From JAEUOS01 sp965279115 (GTDB lineage Bacteria > Pseudomonadota > Gammaproteobacteria > Burkholderiales > JAEUOS01): a stretch of 64,000 bases of DNA. The notes under the pieces were generated by a model. It saw nothing but the letters and a program-made list of their open reading frames with translations. It did not search any database and had not been told where the DNA came from. The stretch spans positions 4,712,001 to 4,776,000 of the forward strand of contig OZ257137.1 of NCBI GenBank assembly GCA_965279115.1. The letters are read 5' to 3'. Of this stretch, positions 1 through 8,537 are shown piece after piece; the stretch's first letter is position 1, and every line of letters starts with the position of its first letter. Both the position numbers and the translations under genes were made by a program.

Positions 1-753
1 CAGGGCAATCCCTACGTGTTCCGCACCAGCTTCACCCAGGCCACGGCGATGCCGAAGATCGCGCGCTACATCACCGACACGGCGAAATTCAAGACCATCA
101 GCCTGATCTACGTGAACAACGACTTCGGCAAGGGCGGCCGCGAGATGCTGATGAAGGCGCTGGAAAAGTCGCCGACCAAGATCGTGACCGACATTTCCAC
201 CGACTCCGGGCAGATCGACTTTTCGGCCGCGGTGCTCAAGGCCAAGGGGGCCAACCCTGACGCCATTTTCGTCTACACCAACGAGGAAGAGTCGGCCCGG
301 GCGCTGCGCGAGTTGCGCAAGCAGGGCTGGACCAAGCCGGTGGTCGGTGAAACGGTCCTCACCAGCCAGAAGGTGATCGAGCTCGCGGGTGAAGCCGCCA
401 ACGGCGCGATCGCCCATGTGGGCCTGACGGTGGATGCGCCCTTGCCGGCGATTCGCGCCTTCCGCGCCAAGTTCGAGCGCGAGTACAAGTACATCTCGGA
501 CCATAACGGCATGAAAGGCTATTCCGGCGTCTACGCGCTCAAGGCCGCCATCGAGAAGGTCGGCAAGCTCGACCGCAAGGCCGTGGCCGTTGCGATGAAG
601 ACCCTCAAGGTCAAGGCCGCCGACCAGCCCGGCATCCTGATGGATGTCGAGTTCGACAAGAACGGCGACCTCGACCGCGACAGCTTCCTCACCGAAGTCA
701 AGGGTGGCAAGCAGGAAGTCGTCGCCACCATCCCGCCGCTGTCGAAGAAGTAA
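1..753 (+). CDS. Branched-chain-amino-acid-type ABC transporter substrate-binding protein, C-terminal part (5' end outside window)
   Basis: The reading frame is open from base 1, so this is the C-terminal 250 residues of a periplasmic binding protein of the LivJ/Peripla_BP_6 type. The visible part has the lobe pattern of that family: a segment on strand recovery of the native fold (LIYVNNDFGKGG), the hinge-crossing region IDFSAAVLKAKGANPDAIFVY, and a late GYSGVYALKAAIEKVGK helix. The signal peptide and N-lobe are missing because of the window edge. It is followed by livH, livM, livG and livF on the same strand, so it is the receptor of that importer. The ligand cannot be read from sequence; homologues bind leucine-type amino acids, amides or aromatic acids. 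Confidence 0.9.
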   Translation, partial: QGNPYVFRTSFTQATAMPKIARYITDTAKFKTISLIYVNNDFGKGGREMLMKALEKSPTKIVTDISTDSGQIDFSAAVLKAKGANPDAIFVYTNEEESARALRELRKQGWTKPVVGETVLTSQKVIELAGEAANGAIAHVGLTVDAPLPAIRAFRAKFEREYKYISDHNGMKGYSGVYALKAAIEKVGKLDRKAVAVAMKTLKVKAADQPGILMDVEFDKNGDLDRDSFLTEVKGGKQEVVATIPPLSKK

Positions 754-765
754 TTCCGGTAAACG

Positions 766-808
766 TCAGGCCGCGCCGCTTTCGCCAACGCGGAAGGGCG
801 CGGCCTGA
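766..808 (+). promoter_or_regulatory. Stem-loop between binding-protein gene and livH
   Basis: A 12-bp perfect inverted repeat (arms 766-777 and 797-808, core CAGGCCGCGCC) with a 19-nt loop lies in the 82-bp gap after the binding-protein stop. No T-tract follows. Hairpins in this position of ABC importer operons commonly protect the upstream receptor mRNA or partly terminate transcription so that receptor exceeds permease. That role is inference here. Confidence 0.6.
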
Positions 809-835
809 TGGCGCGCGTGTCGCGCCGGAGACACC

Positions 836-1711
836 ATGACCGACTTTCTGCAACTGTTCTTCAGCGGCATGGCCACGGGCAGCATTTACGCCCTGGCCGC
901 GCTGGGATTTACGCTCCTGTGGCAGGCCTCGGGCACGATCAACTTCGCCCAGGGCGAATTCGTCATGCTGCCGGCCTTCGCCATGGTGGGTTTTCTGGCG
1001 GCCGGCGCGCCGCTGGCGCTTGCCTTCCTGCTCACCGTCGGACTCGCCATCTTCGTGCTGGGCTGGGCCTTCAAGCGCGGCGTGGTCGATCCGCTGTTCC
1101 GCCACGGCATGATGCCGATCGTGGTGGCCACCATCGGCCTGTCGATCGCCTTGTCCAACGGCGTGCGCGCGGGCTACAGCGCGGAAGCGCATCCGTTTGC
1201 CGGCATGTTCCCGGACCGCATTTTCAACATCGCCGGCGTGACCATCACGCTGGCGGATTTCGGCACCCTCGCATTCGCACTGCTTTTGGTGGTGGCCACC
1301 CAGTCGTTTCTCGCGCGCACCGTCACCGGCCGGGCCATGCAGGCGGTGGCGCAGAACACCGAGTCGGCCACCGTGCTGGGCATCAACGTGCCGCGCATGA
1401 TCTTCTACACCTTCGCCATCAATGCGGTGCTGGCCTGTGCGGCGGCGCTCCTGGTGACGCCGGTGTACCTGGCCAAGTTCGACATGGGCGTGTCGCTCGG
1501 CACCAAGGCGTTTTTCGCCGCCGTGATCGGCGGCTTCAACAACTCGCGCGGGGCGCTGCTGGGCGGCGTGATCGTCGGCGTGGGCGAGAACCTCGCCGCC
1601 GCGTATGTGTCGCCGCAGTACAAGGACGCGGTGGCGCTGGCGCTTTTCATGGTGGTGATCCTGTTCAAGCCGCAAGGGCTGATGGGGCGCAAGGAAGAGC
1701 GCAAGGTCTGA
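836..1711 (+). CDS. livH: Branched-chain-amino-acid-type ABC transporter permease LivH
   Basis: This 291-residue integral inner-membrane protein belongs to the LivH/BPD_transp_2 family and forms half of the translocation pore. It begins TDFLQLFFSGMATGSIYALAALGFTLLW, the standard family opening, and has about eight hydrophobic segments. The late block FFAAVIGGFNNSRGALLGGVIVGVGENL matches the conserved cytoplasmic loop that contacts the ATPase. The ATG at 836 is preceded by GGAGACACC, a well-placed ribosome site. A longer frame in another register (808-1719) is a shadow. livM starts 4 bases after the stop, so the genes are co-transcribed. Confidence 0.95.
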   Translation: MTDFLQLFFSGMATGSIYALAALGFTLLWQASGTINFAQGEFVMLPAFAMVGFLAAGAPLALAFLLTVGLAIFVLGWAFKRGVVDPLFRHGMMPIVVATIGLSIALSNGVRAGYSAEAHPFAGMFPDRIFNIAGVTITLADFGTLAFALLLVVATQSFLARTVTGRAMQAVAQNTESATVLGINVPRMIFYTFAINAVLACAAALLVTPVYLAKFDMGVSLGTKAFFAAVIGGFNNSRGALLGGVIVGVGENLAAAYVSPQYKDAVALALFMVVILFKPQGLMGRKEERKV

Positions 1712-1715
1712 CGCC

Positions 1716-2702
1716 ATGAACAAACGCAAGCTCATTCTCGCGCTGGTTGCCCTGGCCGCAATGCTGGTGGCGCCGCATTTCCTCAAGAGCTACGGCCTGT
1801 ACCTCCTGACCTACTGGCTGGTGTTCATCCTGGCCACCATGGGGCTCAACCTGACAGTGGGTTACGCCGGCCAGAAGTCGCTGGGCCACGCGGCGTTTTT
1901 CGGCATCGGCGCCTATACCGTGGCCATCATGATGAAGGCTGGCATGTCCTTCTGGCTGGGCCTGCCGGCGGCGGCGGCATTGTGTTTCGTGGTGGGACTG
2001 ATCCTGGGCTTCCCGGCCCTGCGGGTGCAGACCATCTACCTGGCCTTCGCCACGCTCGGCTTCAACACCGCGGCCTGGCTGGTGATGCGCAATGAGGAAT
2101 GGCTCACCGGCGGAACCTTCGGCATCAACAACATCGCCCGGCCCAGCCTGTTCGGGTTTTCGCTGGACGGGTCGCTCGCCTACTACCACTTCACGCTGGG
2201 CATGACCATCCTCTTCGCCGCGCTCCTTTGGGGCCTGTTGCGCTCGCCCTGGGGCAAGGCATTCACCGCGCTGCGCGACAACCCGATCCGTGCCGAAAGC
2301 CTGGGGGTGGATATCCGCGGCTACACACTGCTTTCGTTCGCCATCGGCGCTGCTTACGCGGGCATCGCCGGCGGATTGTTCGCATCCCTGGTGCAGTTCA
2401 TCGAGCCGGCGCCGTTCGCGGTGGGCTCCTCGATCATGATGTACCTGATGGTGGTGGTGGGCGGGCCGGGCTACTTCTTCGGCCCGGTGCTGGGTGCCGC
2501 GGTGGGGGTGGTGCTGCCGGAATGGCTGCGTTTCGCGCAGGCCTGGTACCTGTTCGTGTTTGGCACCGCGGTGGTGCTTTTGATGATCTGGCTACCCGAC
2601 GGCTTGCTGTCGATTCCGGACAAGTTGCGCGCGCGTCGTGAAGCACGTGAAGCGTCGGCCGCGCGCACGGCGGCAGCGGCCAAGCATGGGAGCGGCGCCT
2701 GA
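1716..2702 (+). CDS. livM: Branched-chain-amino-acid-type ABC transporter permease LivM
   Basis: This 328-residue membrane protein of the LivM family is the second pore subunit. It shows LNLTVGYAGQKSLGHAAFFGIGAY near the N-terminus and ALRDNPIRAESLGVDIRGYTLLSFAIGAAYAGIAGGLFA in the C-terminal half, the conserved LivM coupling-loop region. A basic, Ala-rich tail (RARREAREASAARTAAAAKH) follows the last membrane segment. The stop codon is directly followed by the livG ATG with no gap, which indicates tight translational coupling. Confidence 0.95.
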   Translation: MNKRKLILALVALAAMLVAPHFLKSYGLYLLTYWLVFILATMGLNLTVGYAGQKSLGHAAFFGIGAYTVAIMMKAGMSFWLGLPAAAALCFVVGLILGFPALRVQTIYLAFATLGFNTAAWLVMRNEEWLTGGTFGINNIARPSLFGFSLDGSLAYYHFTLGMTILFAALLWGLLRSPWGKAFTALRDNPIRAESLGVDIRGYTLLSFAIGAAYAGIAGGLFASLVQFIEPAPFAVGSSIMMYLMVVVGGPGYFFGPVLGAAVGVVLPEWLRFAQAWYLFVFGTAVVLLMIWLPDGLLSIPDKLRARREAREASAARTAAAAKHGSGA

Positions 2703-3449
2703 ATGTCCTCTCCCGTGCTTGAAGTGCGCGACCTGCGCAAGGCCTACGGCGCCATCCAGGCGGTTGGCGGGGTGTCTTTCCAGGTGATGCCGGGCGAGAT
2801 CTTCGGCGTGATCGGGCCCAACGGCTCCGGCAAGACCACCATGTTCAACAGCGTGCTGGGCCAGATCGAGCCCGATGCCGGCGAGATCCACCTGAACGGT
2901 GCCGACATCACCGGATTGTCCCCGCTGGAACTGAATCGCCGCGGTGTCGGGCGCACTTTCCAGACCCTGCAGGTGTTCGGCAAGATGAGCGTGCGCGACA
3001 ACCTGATCGTGGCCGCGCAGGAGCACAAGGGCAGCATGTTCTCGCGCATGTTCGCGCCCGGTGATTCGGGGCTTGGGCAGAAGGCGGATGAACTGATCGA
3101 CCTGTTCCGCATCCGCCATGTGGCCGACAAGCCTGCCGGGTCGTTGAGCTACGGGCAGCAGAAGCTGGTCGACATCGCCATGGCCTTCATGAGCGAGCCG
3201 GCGCTGGTGCTGCTTGACGAGCCCTGCGCGGGTGTGAACCCCAGCCTGGTGGGCGGCATCAGCACCCTGCTCAAGGAACTCAACGCGCGGCGCGGCGGCA
3301 GTTTCGTGGTGATCGAGCACAACATGGATTTCGTCATGGACCTGTGCCACCGCATCATGGTGATGGTGGAGGGCACAGTCCTTGCCATCGGCACGCCCGC
3401 GGAGATCCGCGCCAACAAGGCGGTGCTTGACGCCTACCTGGGGAACTGA
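2703..3449 (+). CDS. livG: ABC transporter ATP-binding protein LivG
   Basis: This 248-residue cytoplasmic ATPase energises the Liv importer. Walker A GPNGSGKT is at residues 38-45, the signature is LSYGQ at 148-152, Walker B plus catalytic Glu LVLLDEP is at 168-174, and the switch His is H206 in VVIEHNMDF. Length and motif order are those of the LivG subfamily, including the C-terminal LAIGTPAEIRANKAVLDAYLG tail. It lies between livM (no gap) and livF (4-base gap), and the two ATPases would form a heterodimer. Confidence 0.95.
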   Translation: MSSPVLEVRDLRKAYGAIQAVGGVSFQVMPGEIFGVIGPNGSGKTTMFNSVLGQIEPDAGEIHLNGADITGLSPLELNRRGVGRTFQTLQVFGKMSVRDNLIVAAQEHKGSMFSRMFAPGDSGLGQKADELIDLFRIRHVADKPAGSLSYGQQKLVDIAMAFMSEPALVLLDEPCAGVNPSLVGGISTLLKELNARRGGSFVVIEHNMDFVMDLCHRIMVMVEGTVLAIGTPAEIRANKAVLDAYLGN

Positions 3450-3453
3450 AGGC

Positions 3454-4200
3454 ATGGCAGACATGAGCGGAGTGACCGCCATCGAGTTTGAAGACGTGGT
3501 GGCCGGCTACAAGGACTTCATGATCCTGAACAACCTGTCGTTCAGGGTCAAGCCCGGCACGATCACGCTCCTGATCGGGCCGAATGGCGCCGGCAAGTCC
3601 ACCGTGCTGAAAACCCTGTTCGGCCTGTTGAAGCCGCGCCAGGGGCGCATCAGGCTGGGTGGTACGGACATCACCGGCGCCGCCCCCAAGGCCCTGCTGG
3701 CGCGTGGCATCGCCTTCGTGCCGCAGGGACGCAACCTATTCGGCCAGTTGACGGTAATGCAGAACCTGGAACTGGGCGGCATCACGCTCGGCATGAAAAC
3801 CACCCACGAGCGCATTCCGGAAGTGCTGGACCTGTTTCCGCGGGTGCGCGAGCGCAAGAACTCGCAGGCCTCGGCCTTGTCCGGCGGCGAGCAGAAGCAG
3901 CTCGAAATCGGCCGCGCACTGCTGTTGCGCCCCAAGGTGCTGCTGATCGACGAGCCTTCCATCGGCCTCTCGCCCATCGTGGTGCAGGACGTGTTCAAGC
4001 TTCTTCGCAAGTTGGCCGCGGAGGGCACCACCATCCTGATGGTCGAGCAGAACGTCAAGAGTGCGCTCAAGATTTCCGATGACGCCATCGCGCTGGAGTC
4101 AGGCAGCCTGGTGCTGCACAAGCCCGCCAGTGAGTTGCTGGCCGACCCGCATATCGAGCGCCTGTTCTTGGGCGGCGCGATCGATACCAAGGCGGCATAG
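3454..4200 (+). CDS. livF: ABC transporter ATP-binding protein LivF
   Basis: This 248-residue ATPase is the partner of LivG. Walker A GPNGAGKS is at 42-49, the signature LSGGE at 142-146 and Walker B LLIDEP at 163-168. The PQGRNLFGQLTVMQNLELGG block around residues 90-109 is typical of LivF. The frame is open from 3382, but the ATG at 3454 is chosen because it follows the livG stop by 4 bases and avoids a 68-base overlap. It completes the transporter set; the next gene starts 78 bases later. Confidence 0.95.
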   Translation: MADMSGVTAIEFEDVVAGYKDFMILNNLSFRVKPGTITLLIGPNGAGKSTVLKTLFGLLKPRQGRIRLGGTDITGAAPKALLARGIAFVPQGRNLFGQLTVMQNLELGGITLGMKTTHERIPEVLDLFPRVRERKNSQASALSGGEQKQLEIGRALLLRPKVLLIDEPSIGLSPIVVQDVFKLLRKLAAEGTTILMVEQNVKSALKISDDAIALESGSLVLHKPASELLADPHIERLFLGGAIDTKAA

Positions 4201-4278
4201 CGTCCGCGGCAGGGCGGCGGCGCTATTGCGATAATCCGGGCCTTCGCCCGACACCACCAACCTTTAGGGGAAAGCACC

Positions 4279-4596
4279 GTGATTTTCGACCTGCGCATCT
4301 ACACCCTGCATCCCGGCCGCCTGCCGGCCTGGCTCAAGATGTACGAACAATACGGCCACGCCACCCAGGTCAAGCACTGTGGCGAACCGGTGTTCTATTC
4401 CACCTCCGAAGTCGGCACGCTGAACCAGGTTGTGCATGTGTGGAAGTACAAGAGCCAGGCCGACCGCGAAAAGCGCCGCAACGCACTGATGAAGGACCCG
4501 GCCTTCCAGGACTACCTGCGCCGCAGCGCCGAGATGGGTGCGCACCTGTCGCAGGAATCCCGCATCCTCAAGTCCACCTCGTTCTCGCCCCTTTGA
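4279..4596 (+). CDS. NIPSNAP family protein
   Basis: This 105-residue protein starts at GTG 4279 behind a strong site (AGGGGAAA at 4266-4273). The sequence opens MIFDLRIYTLHPGRLPAWLKMYEQYG and contains NQVVHVWKYKSQADREKRR, the hallmark pattern of the NIPSNAP ferredoxin-like (dimeric alpha/beta barrel) fold. No catalytic residues are known for bacterial members. They often sit in aromatic and other catabolic clusters. Here it lies between a Liv importer and aroE/aroQ, so a role in handling the imported compound is possible but unproven. Confidence 0.85.
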   Translation: MIFDLRIYTLHPGRLPAWLKMYEQYGHATQVKHCGEPVFYSTSEVGTLNQVVHVWKYKSQADREKRRNALMKDPAFQDYLRRSAEMGAHLSQESRILKSTSFSPL

Positions 4597-4623
4597 TTTT
4601 TCAGGTTTCAGACTGACACCGAC

Positions 4624-5472
4624 ATGACCACCAACACCCGCCGCGCCTGCATCATGGGCCACCCCGTGGCCCATTCCCGTTCGCCGATGATCCATGGCTA
4701 CTGGATCAAGCAACTCGGCATCGATGGCGCCTATGACTTCATGGACCTGGAGGAGGGCGCCTTCGCGGGCTTCGTGGGCGGCTTCGGCAAGAACGGCTAT
4801 GTGGGCGGCAACGTCACCGTGCCCCACAAGGAGGCCGCCTTTGCCGCCGCCAAGCGTCGCGACGCAGCGGCAGAAGCCATTGGCGCCGTGAACACCCTGT
4901 GGCTGGAAAACGGCGAACTGGTCGGTGGCAATTCCGACGCCCACGGCTTTATCGCCAACCTCGACGAAACCGCGCCCGGCTGGGATGTGCCCGGTGGCCT
5001 TGCGGTGATTCTCGGCGCGGGTGGCTCAGCCCGTGCGGCGGCCTACGCCTTTGGCGCGCGCGGCATCAAGGTGGCGCTGGTCAACCGCACCCGTTCGCGC
5101 GCCGACGATCTGGCGCGGCACTTCGGCGCCATGGTGAGCGGGCACGACCAGTCCGAACTTCCGGGCCTGCTCGCCAAGGCGGATGTGCTGGTCAACTGCA
5201 CCTCCTGCGGCATGGTCGGCAAGCCGCGCCTGGAGATCGACCTTGCGCCGCTCAAGAAAACCGCGGTGGTCTACGACGTGGTGTATGTGCCGCTCGATAC
5301 CGAATTGCTGGTGGAAGCCAAGAAGCGCGGCCACCGCACCGTCGATGGCCTGGGCATGCTGTTGCAGCAGGCCGGCTACGGCTTCAACAAGTGGTTCGGC
5401 GCCAAGACCACGGTCACGCAGGAACTACGCGACCTGATCGTAGCCGACATCGTCGCCAAGACCGCCAAGTAG
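4624..5472 (+). CDS. aroE: Shikimate dehydrogenase (AroE)
   Basis: This 282-residue enzyme interconverts 3-dehydroshikimate and shikimate with NAD(P)H. The substrate-binding start GHPVAHSRSPMIHGYW, the catalytic-lysine segment NVTVPHKE, AVNTLW and the dinucleotide loop GAGGSARA followed by NRT are all present. The canonical NTDGxG segment reads NSDAHGF, a small departure that is also seen in quinate/shikimate-type paralogues. It is followed 32 bases later by aroQ and preceded by a Liv importer. That pairing suggests hydroaromatic acid use or a second copy rather than the main biosynthetic gene, but this is inference. Confidence 0.9.
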   Translation: MTTNTRRACIMGHPVAHSRSPMIHGYWIKQLGIDGAYDFMDLEEGAFAGFVGGFGKNGYVGGNVTVPHKEAAFAAAKRRDAAAEAIGAVNTLWLENGELVGGNSDAHGFIANLDETAPGWDVPGGLAVILGAGGSARAAAYAFGARGIKVALVNRTRSRADDLARHFGAMVSGHDQSELPGLLAKADVLVNCTSCGMVGKPRLEIDLAPLKKTAVVYDVVYVPLDTELLVEAKKRGHRTVDGLGMLLQQAGYGFNKWFGAKTTVTQELRDLIVADIVAKTAK

Positions 5473-5504
5473 AACACCCAACAAACTCAACGCACCTGCG
5501 AACA

Positions 5505-5954
5505 ATGAAAACCATTCTCGTCCTGAACGGCCCCAACCTCAACCTGCTGGGCACACGCGAACCTGCCGTCTATGGCGCCACCACCCTGGCCGATGTGGAA
5601 GCCATGTGCAAGGCGACGGGCGAGAAACTGGGCTTCGCGGTGGATTGCCGCCAGTCCAACCACGAAGGCGTGCTGATCGACGCCATCCATGAAGCCGGCC
5701 GTGGATTCGCCGCCGGCACCCATGCCGGCGTGGTGCTCAATGCCGGTGCCTACACCCACACCTCGGTGGCCCTGCACGACGCCATCAAGGGCGCCGCGGT
5801 GCCCACCATCGAACTGCACATCTCCAACGTGCATGCGCGGGAAGCGTTCCGCCACCACTCGTGGATTTCACCGGTTGCGGCCGGCATCATCGTCGGCTTC
5901 GGCGTGGACGGCTACGTGCTGGCGATCGAGGCGCTGGCGCGGCGCAAGCAATAG
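5505..5954 (+). CDS. aroQ: Type II 3-dehydroquinate dehydratase (AroQ)
   Basis: This 149-residue flavodoxin-like enzyme converts 3-dehydroquinate to 3-dehydroshikimate and is normally a dodecamer. All signature blocks are present: NGPNLNLLGTREPAVYG with the catalytic Tyr and lid Arg, SNHEG, NAGAYTHTS, and ELHISNVHAREAFRHHS with the catalytic His. The ATG at 5505 is used; the frame runs open far upstream inside aroE, but that part is a shadow. It is the end of the rightward Liv-aro run. Confidence 0.95.
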   Translation: MKTILVLNGPNLNLLGTREPAVYGATTLADVEAMCKATGEKLGFAVDCRQSNHEGVLIDAIHEAGRGFAAGTHAGVVLNAGAYTHTSVALHDAIKGAAVPTIELHISNVHAREAFRHHSWISPVAAGIIVGFGVDGYVLAIEALARRKQ

Positions 5955-6437
5955 TCTCGTTCGGGGTATTGCCCGGCGCCTGATTGTGGAATCGTGAAAG
6001 CGGATGTTCGGGAATTCATCCGATCGGCCATTTGCTGACCTTCAGGTCTGCGAGTTAAACGACCGCAATAGATCGGGTTCGGTCTCAGGTCCATTGATTG
6101 GTCGGTTCCGAAGCGGTAGCCAATGGTTCGGGTCGAAGGGCGGCAACGTGGCGATGCAATCGATAGACGGGAGCGCACACCTTCGGCCACTAGGAGAAGA
6201 TTCGGGTCTCCGTGGGCGGACTGTAATGCTCAGGTGCGTAACGGCGTGCCGTCGGTCAGCATCACTGCAGCGCCAATGCTGGCGAGGTCGGGGGTATTCC
6301 CTCTCCATGTGTCCAGTGACGGGCGGCAGACGGGAATTCGTTTATGCCAATGGTCACCACGGTACTGACCTATGGCATGCTATAGGATCGTAGCTCGCCA
6401 GCTGGGCCGGGTACTAAAGAGAGAGGGGTAAGTCGTC
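5955..6437. other. Non-coding interval upstream of the PEP-CTERM gene
   Basis: This is 483 bases without a convincing gene. Open frames here (such as 6004-6393 on + and 5912-6190 on -) give low-complexity, family-less translations without a good ribosome site. Base composition is visibly more AT-rich than in the surrounding genes. Only weak promoter-like sequence (TATAGG near 6381) precedes the next gene. Confidence 0.6.
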
Positions 6438-7412
6438 GTGACCTATGTTTCCTTAATTCGAAAATTTTGCATTGCATTATTTGCCGGCTGCTCACTGAGC
6501 GCCGTTGCTGCGCCCCTGTTCCTTGCAGATCGCGATGCTTCAATCACTGATCTTGCCCTCAACCCGTACGGAATATCAGTGGCTGAGGTGAGTGGCGGCA
6601 ACTTGGTAGTAACGTCTTCTTGGCGTCACGGCCCTTTGATCGGTGCAGAACTCCGCGATGCCTTTCGTGCGCCGATTGCGGTTGCGGATGGACGCGTTGA
6701 TGTCGCGGGCCCTTACAACCATCGCTATAACCTCGACGGAACGGGTCAGGCTTCCACCTTGTGCGTTACCGCGGCCGGTTCGTGCGGCTTCGTCGGGTCG
6801 GGCCTTGGCGTAGACGGCGCGACTGACGGCACTTACAACTACACCGCAGCAACAGTGGCCGGGGGAGGCTACGGCGTCTGGCGTACGGATCGAACCTGGG
6901 GCAACGGCAGCGTCTTGTTCGAGATGGGTGCGCTTGTCGGGCCCAACGAGCGCGCATTTGGTATCACCTACGACGTCGATCGGCAGTCGTTGTGGATACA
7001 GGTCGGCAGTTCCGGCGGACTTGGAAGCTTCCGCTTTCTTGAACTGGGGCTCGACGGAACGCTGAAGTCGCAGTTCGTGCCCTCCTTTTTCCAGCCCAAT
7101 CCGTCCACTCTGCCGAATGTGGCCGCCATATTGGCGGGCGCGCTTGCGATGGACTACACGGACGATTCGTTGTGGTGGATCCAATATGGAGATTTGAATT
7201 CTTCCCAGAGCTATGGCGCGATTCGCTTGGATCGCGAGGGTCATCAACTGTCCTATATTCCCTTGGGGGCGGACTGGCCTTCGCGTGGTGTCGTTGGAGC
7301 TGAGTTCGAACTCGTGCAGGCGCATGGTGTGCCGGAGCCATCGTCACTGATGCTTGCATTTGGCGCCCTCAGTGCATTGCTATGGATGATCCGGCGACCG
7401 CTACGCGCTTGA
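6438..7412 (+). CDS. PEP-CTERM sorting-domain exported protein
   Basis: This 324-residue protein has an N-terminal signal peptide (hydrophobic IALFAGCSLSAVAA). Its C-terminus is a classic PEP-CTERM tail: the motif VPEPSS, a hydrophobic helix LMLAFGALSALLWMI, and a basic end RRPLRA. Such proteins are recognised by exosortase (EpsH/XrtA type) and sorted to the surface or the exopolysaccharide matrix. The body is Gly/Ser-rich with no known domain that I can recognise. The GTG at 6438 follows a GAGAGAGGGG stretch. No exosortase is in the window. Codon use is more AT-rich than in the neighbours. Confidence 0.85.
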   Translation: MTYVSLIRKFCIALFAGCSLSAVAAPLFLADRDASITDLALNPYGISVAEVSGGNLVVTSSWRHGPLIGAELRDAFRAPIAVADGRVDVAGPYNHRYNLDGTGQASTLCVTAAGSCGFVGSGLGVDGATDGTYNYTAATVAGGGYGVWRTDRTWGNGSVLFEMGALVGPNERAFGITYDVDRQSLWIQVGSSGGLGSFRFLELGLDGTLKSQFVPSFFQPNPSTLPNVAAILAGALAMDYTDDSLWWIQYGDLNSSQSYGAIRLDREGHQLSYIPLGADWPSRGVVGAEFELVQAHGVPEPSSLMLAFGALSALLWMIRRPLRA

Positions 7413-7767
7413 ACGCTTTTCGCAGGGTGCCATCTTGGTTGACCCTGCGAAGTTCCCGCCCACCCCTTGATGGTGCTTGTCATGAGCGGCCGCTTCGCGG
7501 TGAACGATCAATGGAACTGAGTACCACCCAAGGGTTGGTTCTGGTCCTTAACCCCGAGCCAAGGCGGCACCCATAATCGCGCAAGTTGCGCCAGGTAGCG
7601 GCCAGTGTTGATCGACCGCCTTTCGTCAAGAATTGACCAATACCTGCTGTCACCGGGTGGACAGCGCTCGTGCGCGCCGCGCGACGGGCAGCTGTCGGGC
7701 AACCCTTAACGATTGTTCGCCTTCGAGGTCGGCCAAGACAGGTGGACATATACGGCTTGGGCGAACC
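7413..7767. other. Non-coding interval between PEP-CTERM and LprI-like genes
   Basis: This is 355 bases with no convincing gene. Short minus-strand frames (7480-7749, 7508-7702) lack family resemblance and start signals. The only clear structure is the hairpin at 7419-7451. Confidence 0.55.
7419..7451 (+). terminator. Stem-loop just after the PEP-CTERM gene
   Basis: A 10-bp perfect inverted repeat (TTCGCAGGGT at 7419-7428 and its complement at 7442-7451) with a 13-nt loop begins 7 bases after the stop codon. No T-run follows, so it may act as a 3'-end stabiliser or a weak terminator rather than a strong intrinsic one. Confidence 0.5.
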
Positions 7768-8343
7768 CTACCGAAGCGAGAGTGGCGCAAGCTGGAATAG
7801 GCACTCCTGAAAATAATAGGGTTTCTTATTCTTGTTGTCCGATTTCAGGCAACGCTCAACCCGCCTCAGTTGTTGAAGCCGGGCAAGCGCCTGCCCAGCT
7901 TCGCATTTCGTAAACCTTGTTGAAGCCCATGTATTCCAGGGAGGGCCTTCGAGCTTGTACAGGAGCTCGCACTCCGCCTTGGCATAGGTTCGCCACGCCG
8001 CGTGATTCGCGCGGATATTCTTTAGCAGGTCCCGATATCCATCGCCTGAATCATCACACCACTCACAATCCTCTTTCAACAGCTTGCCGATTCGCCCAAT
8101 GGTGGAAGTCATGGAGTTCTCATACGACTTGAGTTCATTCACATGCTCGCCGCCGACACCCATGGCGCTACCAGAAGGCCACTCGGACTTCTCGACGGCC
8201 AATGAGATTGACGCAACCAACGGGACAATGGACAGAATTCCCATGCGCAGTGCGCGCACCTTTTCTCGCGCCGTGACCGTGAAACAAGCGCGCTGTCGAT
8301 TTGCTTGCGCCAGGATTGACCGGAGCGCGTAAGGACGGTTCAT
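7768..8343 (-). CDS. LprI-like (DUF1311) domain protein
   Basis: The C-terminal part (WRTYAKAECELLYKLEG, TKCEAGQALARLQQLRR) carries the Trp/Tyr/Cys spacing of the LprI/DUF1311 lysozyme-inhibitor-like domain, with conserved cysteines expected to form disulfides outside the cytoplasm. The start used is ATG 8343, five bases after GGAAG, giving 191 residues. An internal Met at 8244 would place a hydrophobic MGILSIVPLVASISLA segment at the very N-terminus as a signal peptide and may be the true start. The gene stands alone on this strand in an AT-richer stretch. Function beyond the domain is unknown. Confidence 0.6.
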   Translation of the reverse strand: MNRPYALRSILAQANRQRACFTVTAREKVRALRMGILSIVPLVASISLAVEKSEWPSGSAMGVGGEHVNELKSYENSMTSTIGRIGKLLKEDCEWCDDSGDGYRDLLKNIRANHAAWRTYAKAECELLYKLEGPPWNTWASTRFTKCEAGQALARLQQLRRVERCLKSDNKNKKPYYFQECLFQLAPLSLR

Positions 8344-8537
8344 CTTTGCTTCCATGGCAATTGTTCACAGCGTCAGTGTGCCGAATCCTGTGCTCACGGG
8401 CAACTTGGACATGGGCGCGCACCAGAAACTGCTCCGTACGCCTCGGACCCGAGACGCCGGAATGTCTGCCAGACCCTGACCCGAATATCCGATTCGGGTA
8501 AGCGACAACCTGATCCGCAAGCCTTCACGATGGTGGC

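Noticed and set aside
698..1786. 362-residue minus-strand frame opposite livH
   Set aside because: Low-complexity, His/Arg/Gln-rich antisense translation of a clear membrane permease; no family resemblance.
4237..4250. CGGGC-CTTC-GCCCG mini-hairpin after livF
   Set aside because: Only 5 bp; too short to call a terminator although it might contribute to processing.
6004..6393. 129-residue plus-strand frame before the PEP-CTERM gene
   Set aside because: No ribosome site or recognisable family; the overlapping minus frames look equally random.
7480..7749. Minus-strand frames that could be a transposase remnant
   Set aside because: Short, no DDE or HTH motif and no terminal inverted repeats.
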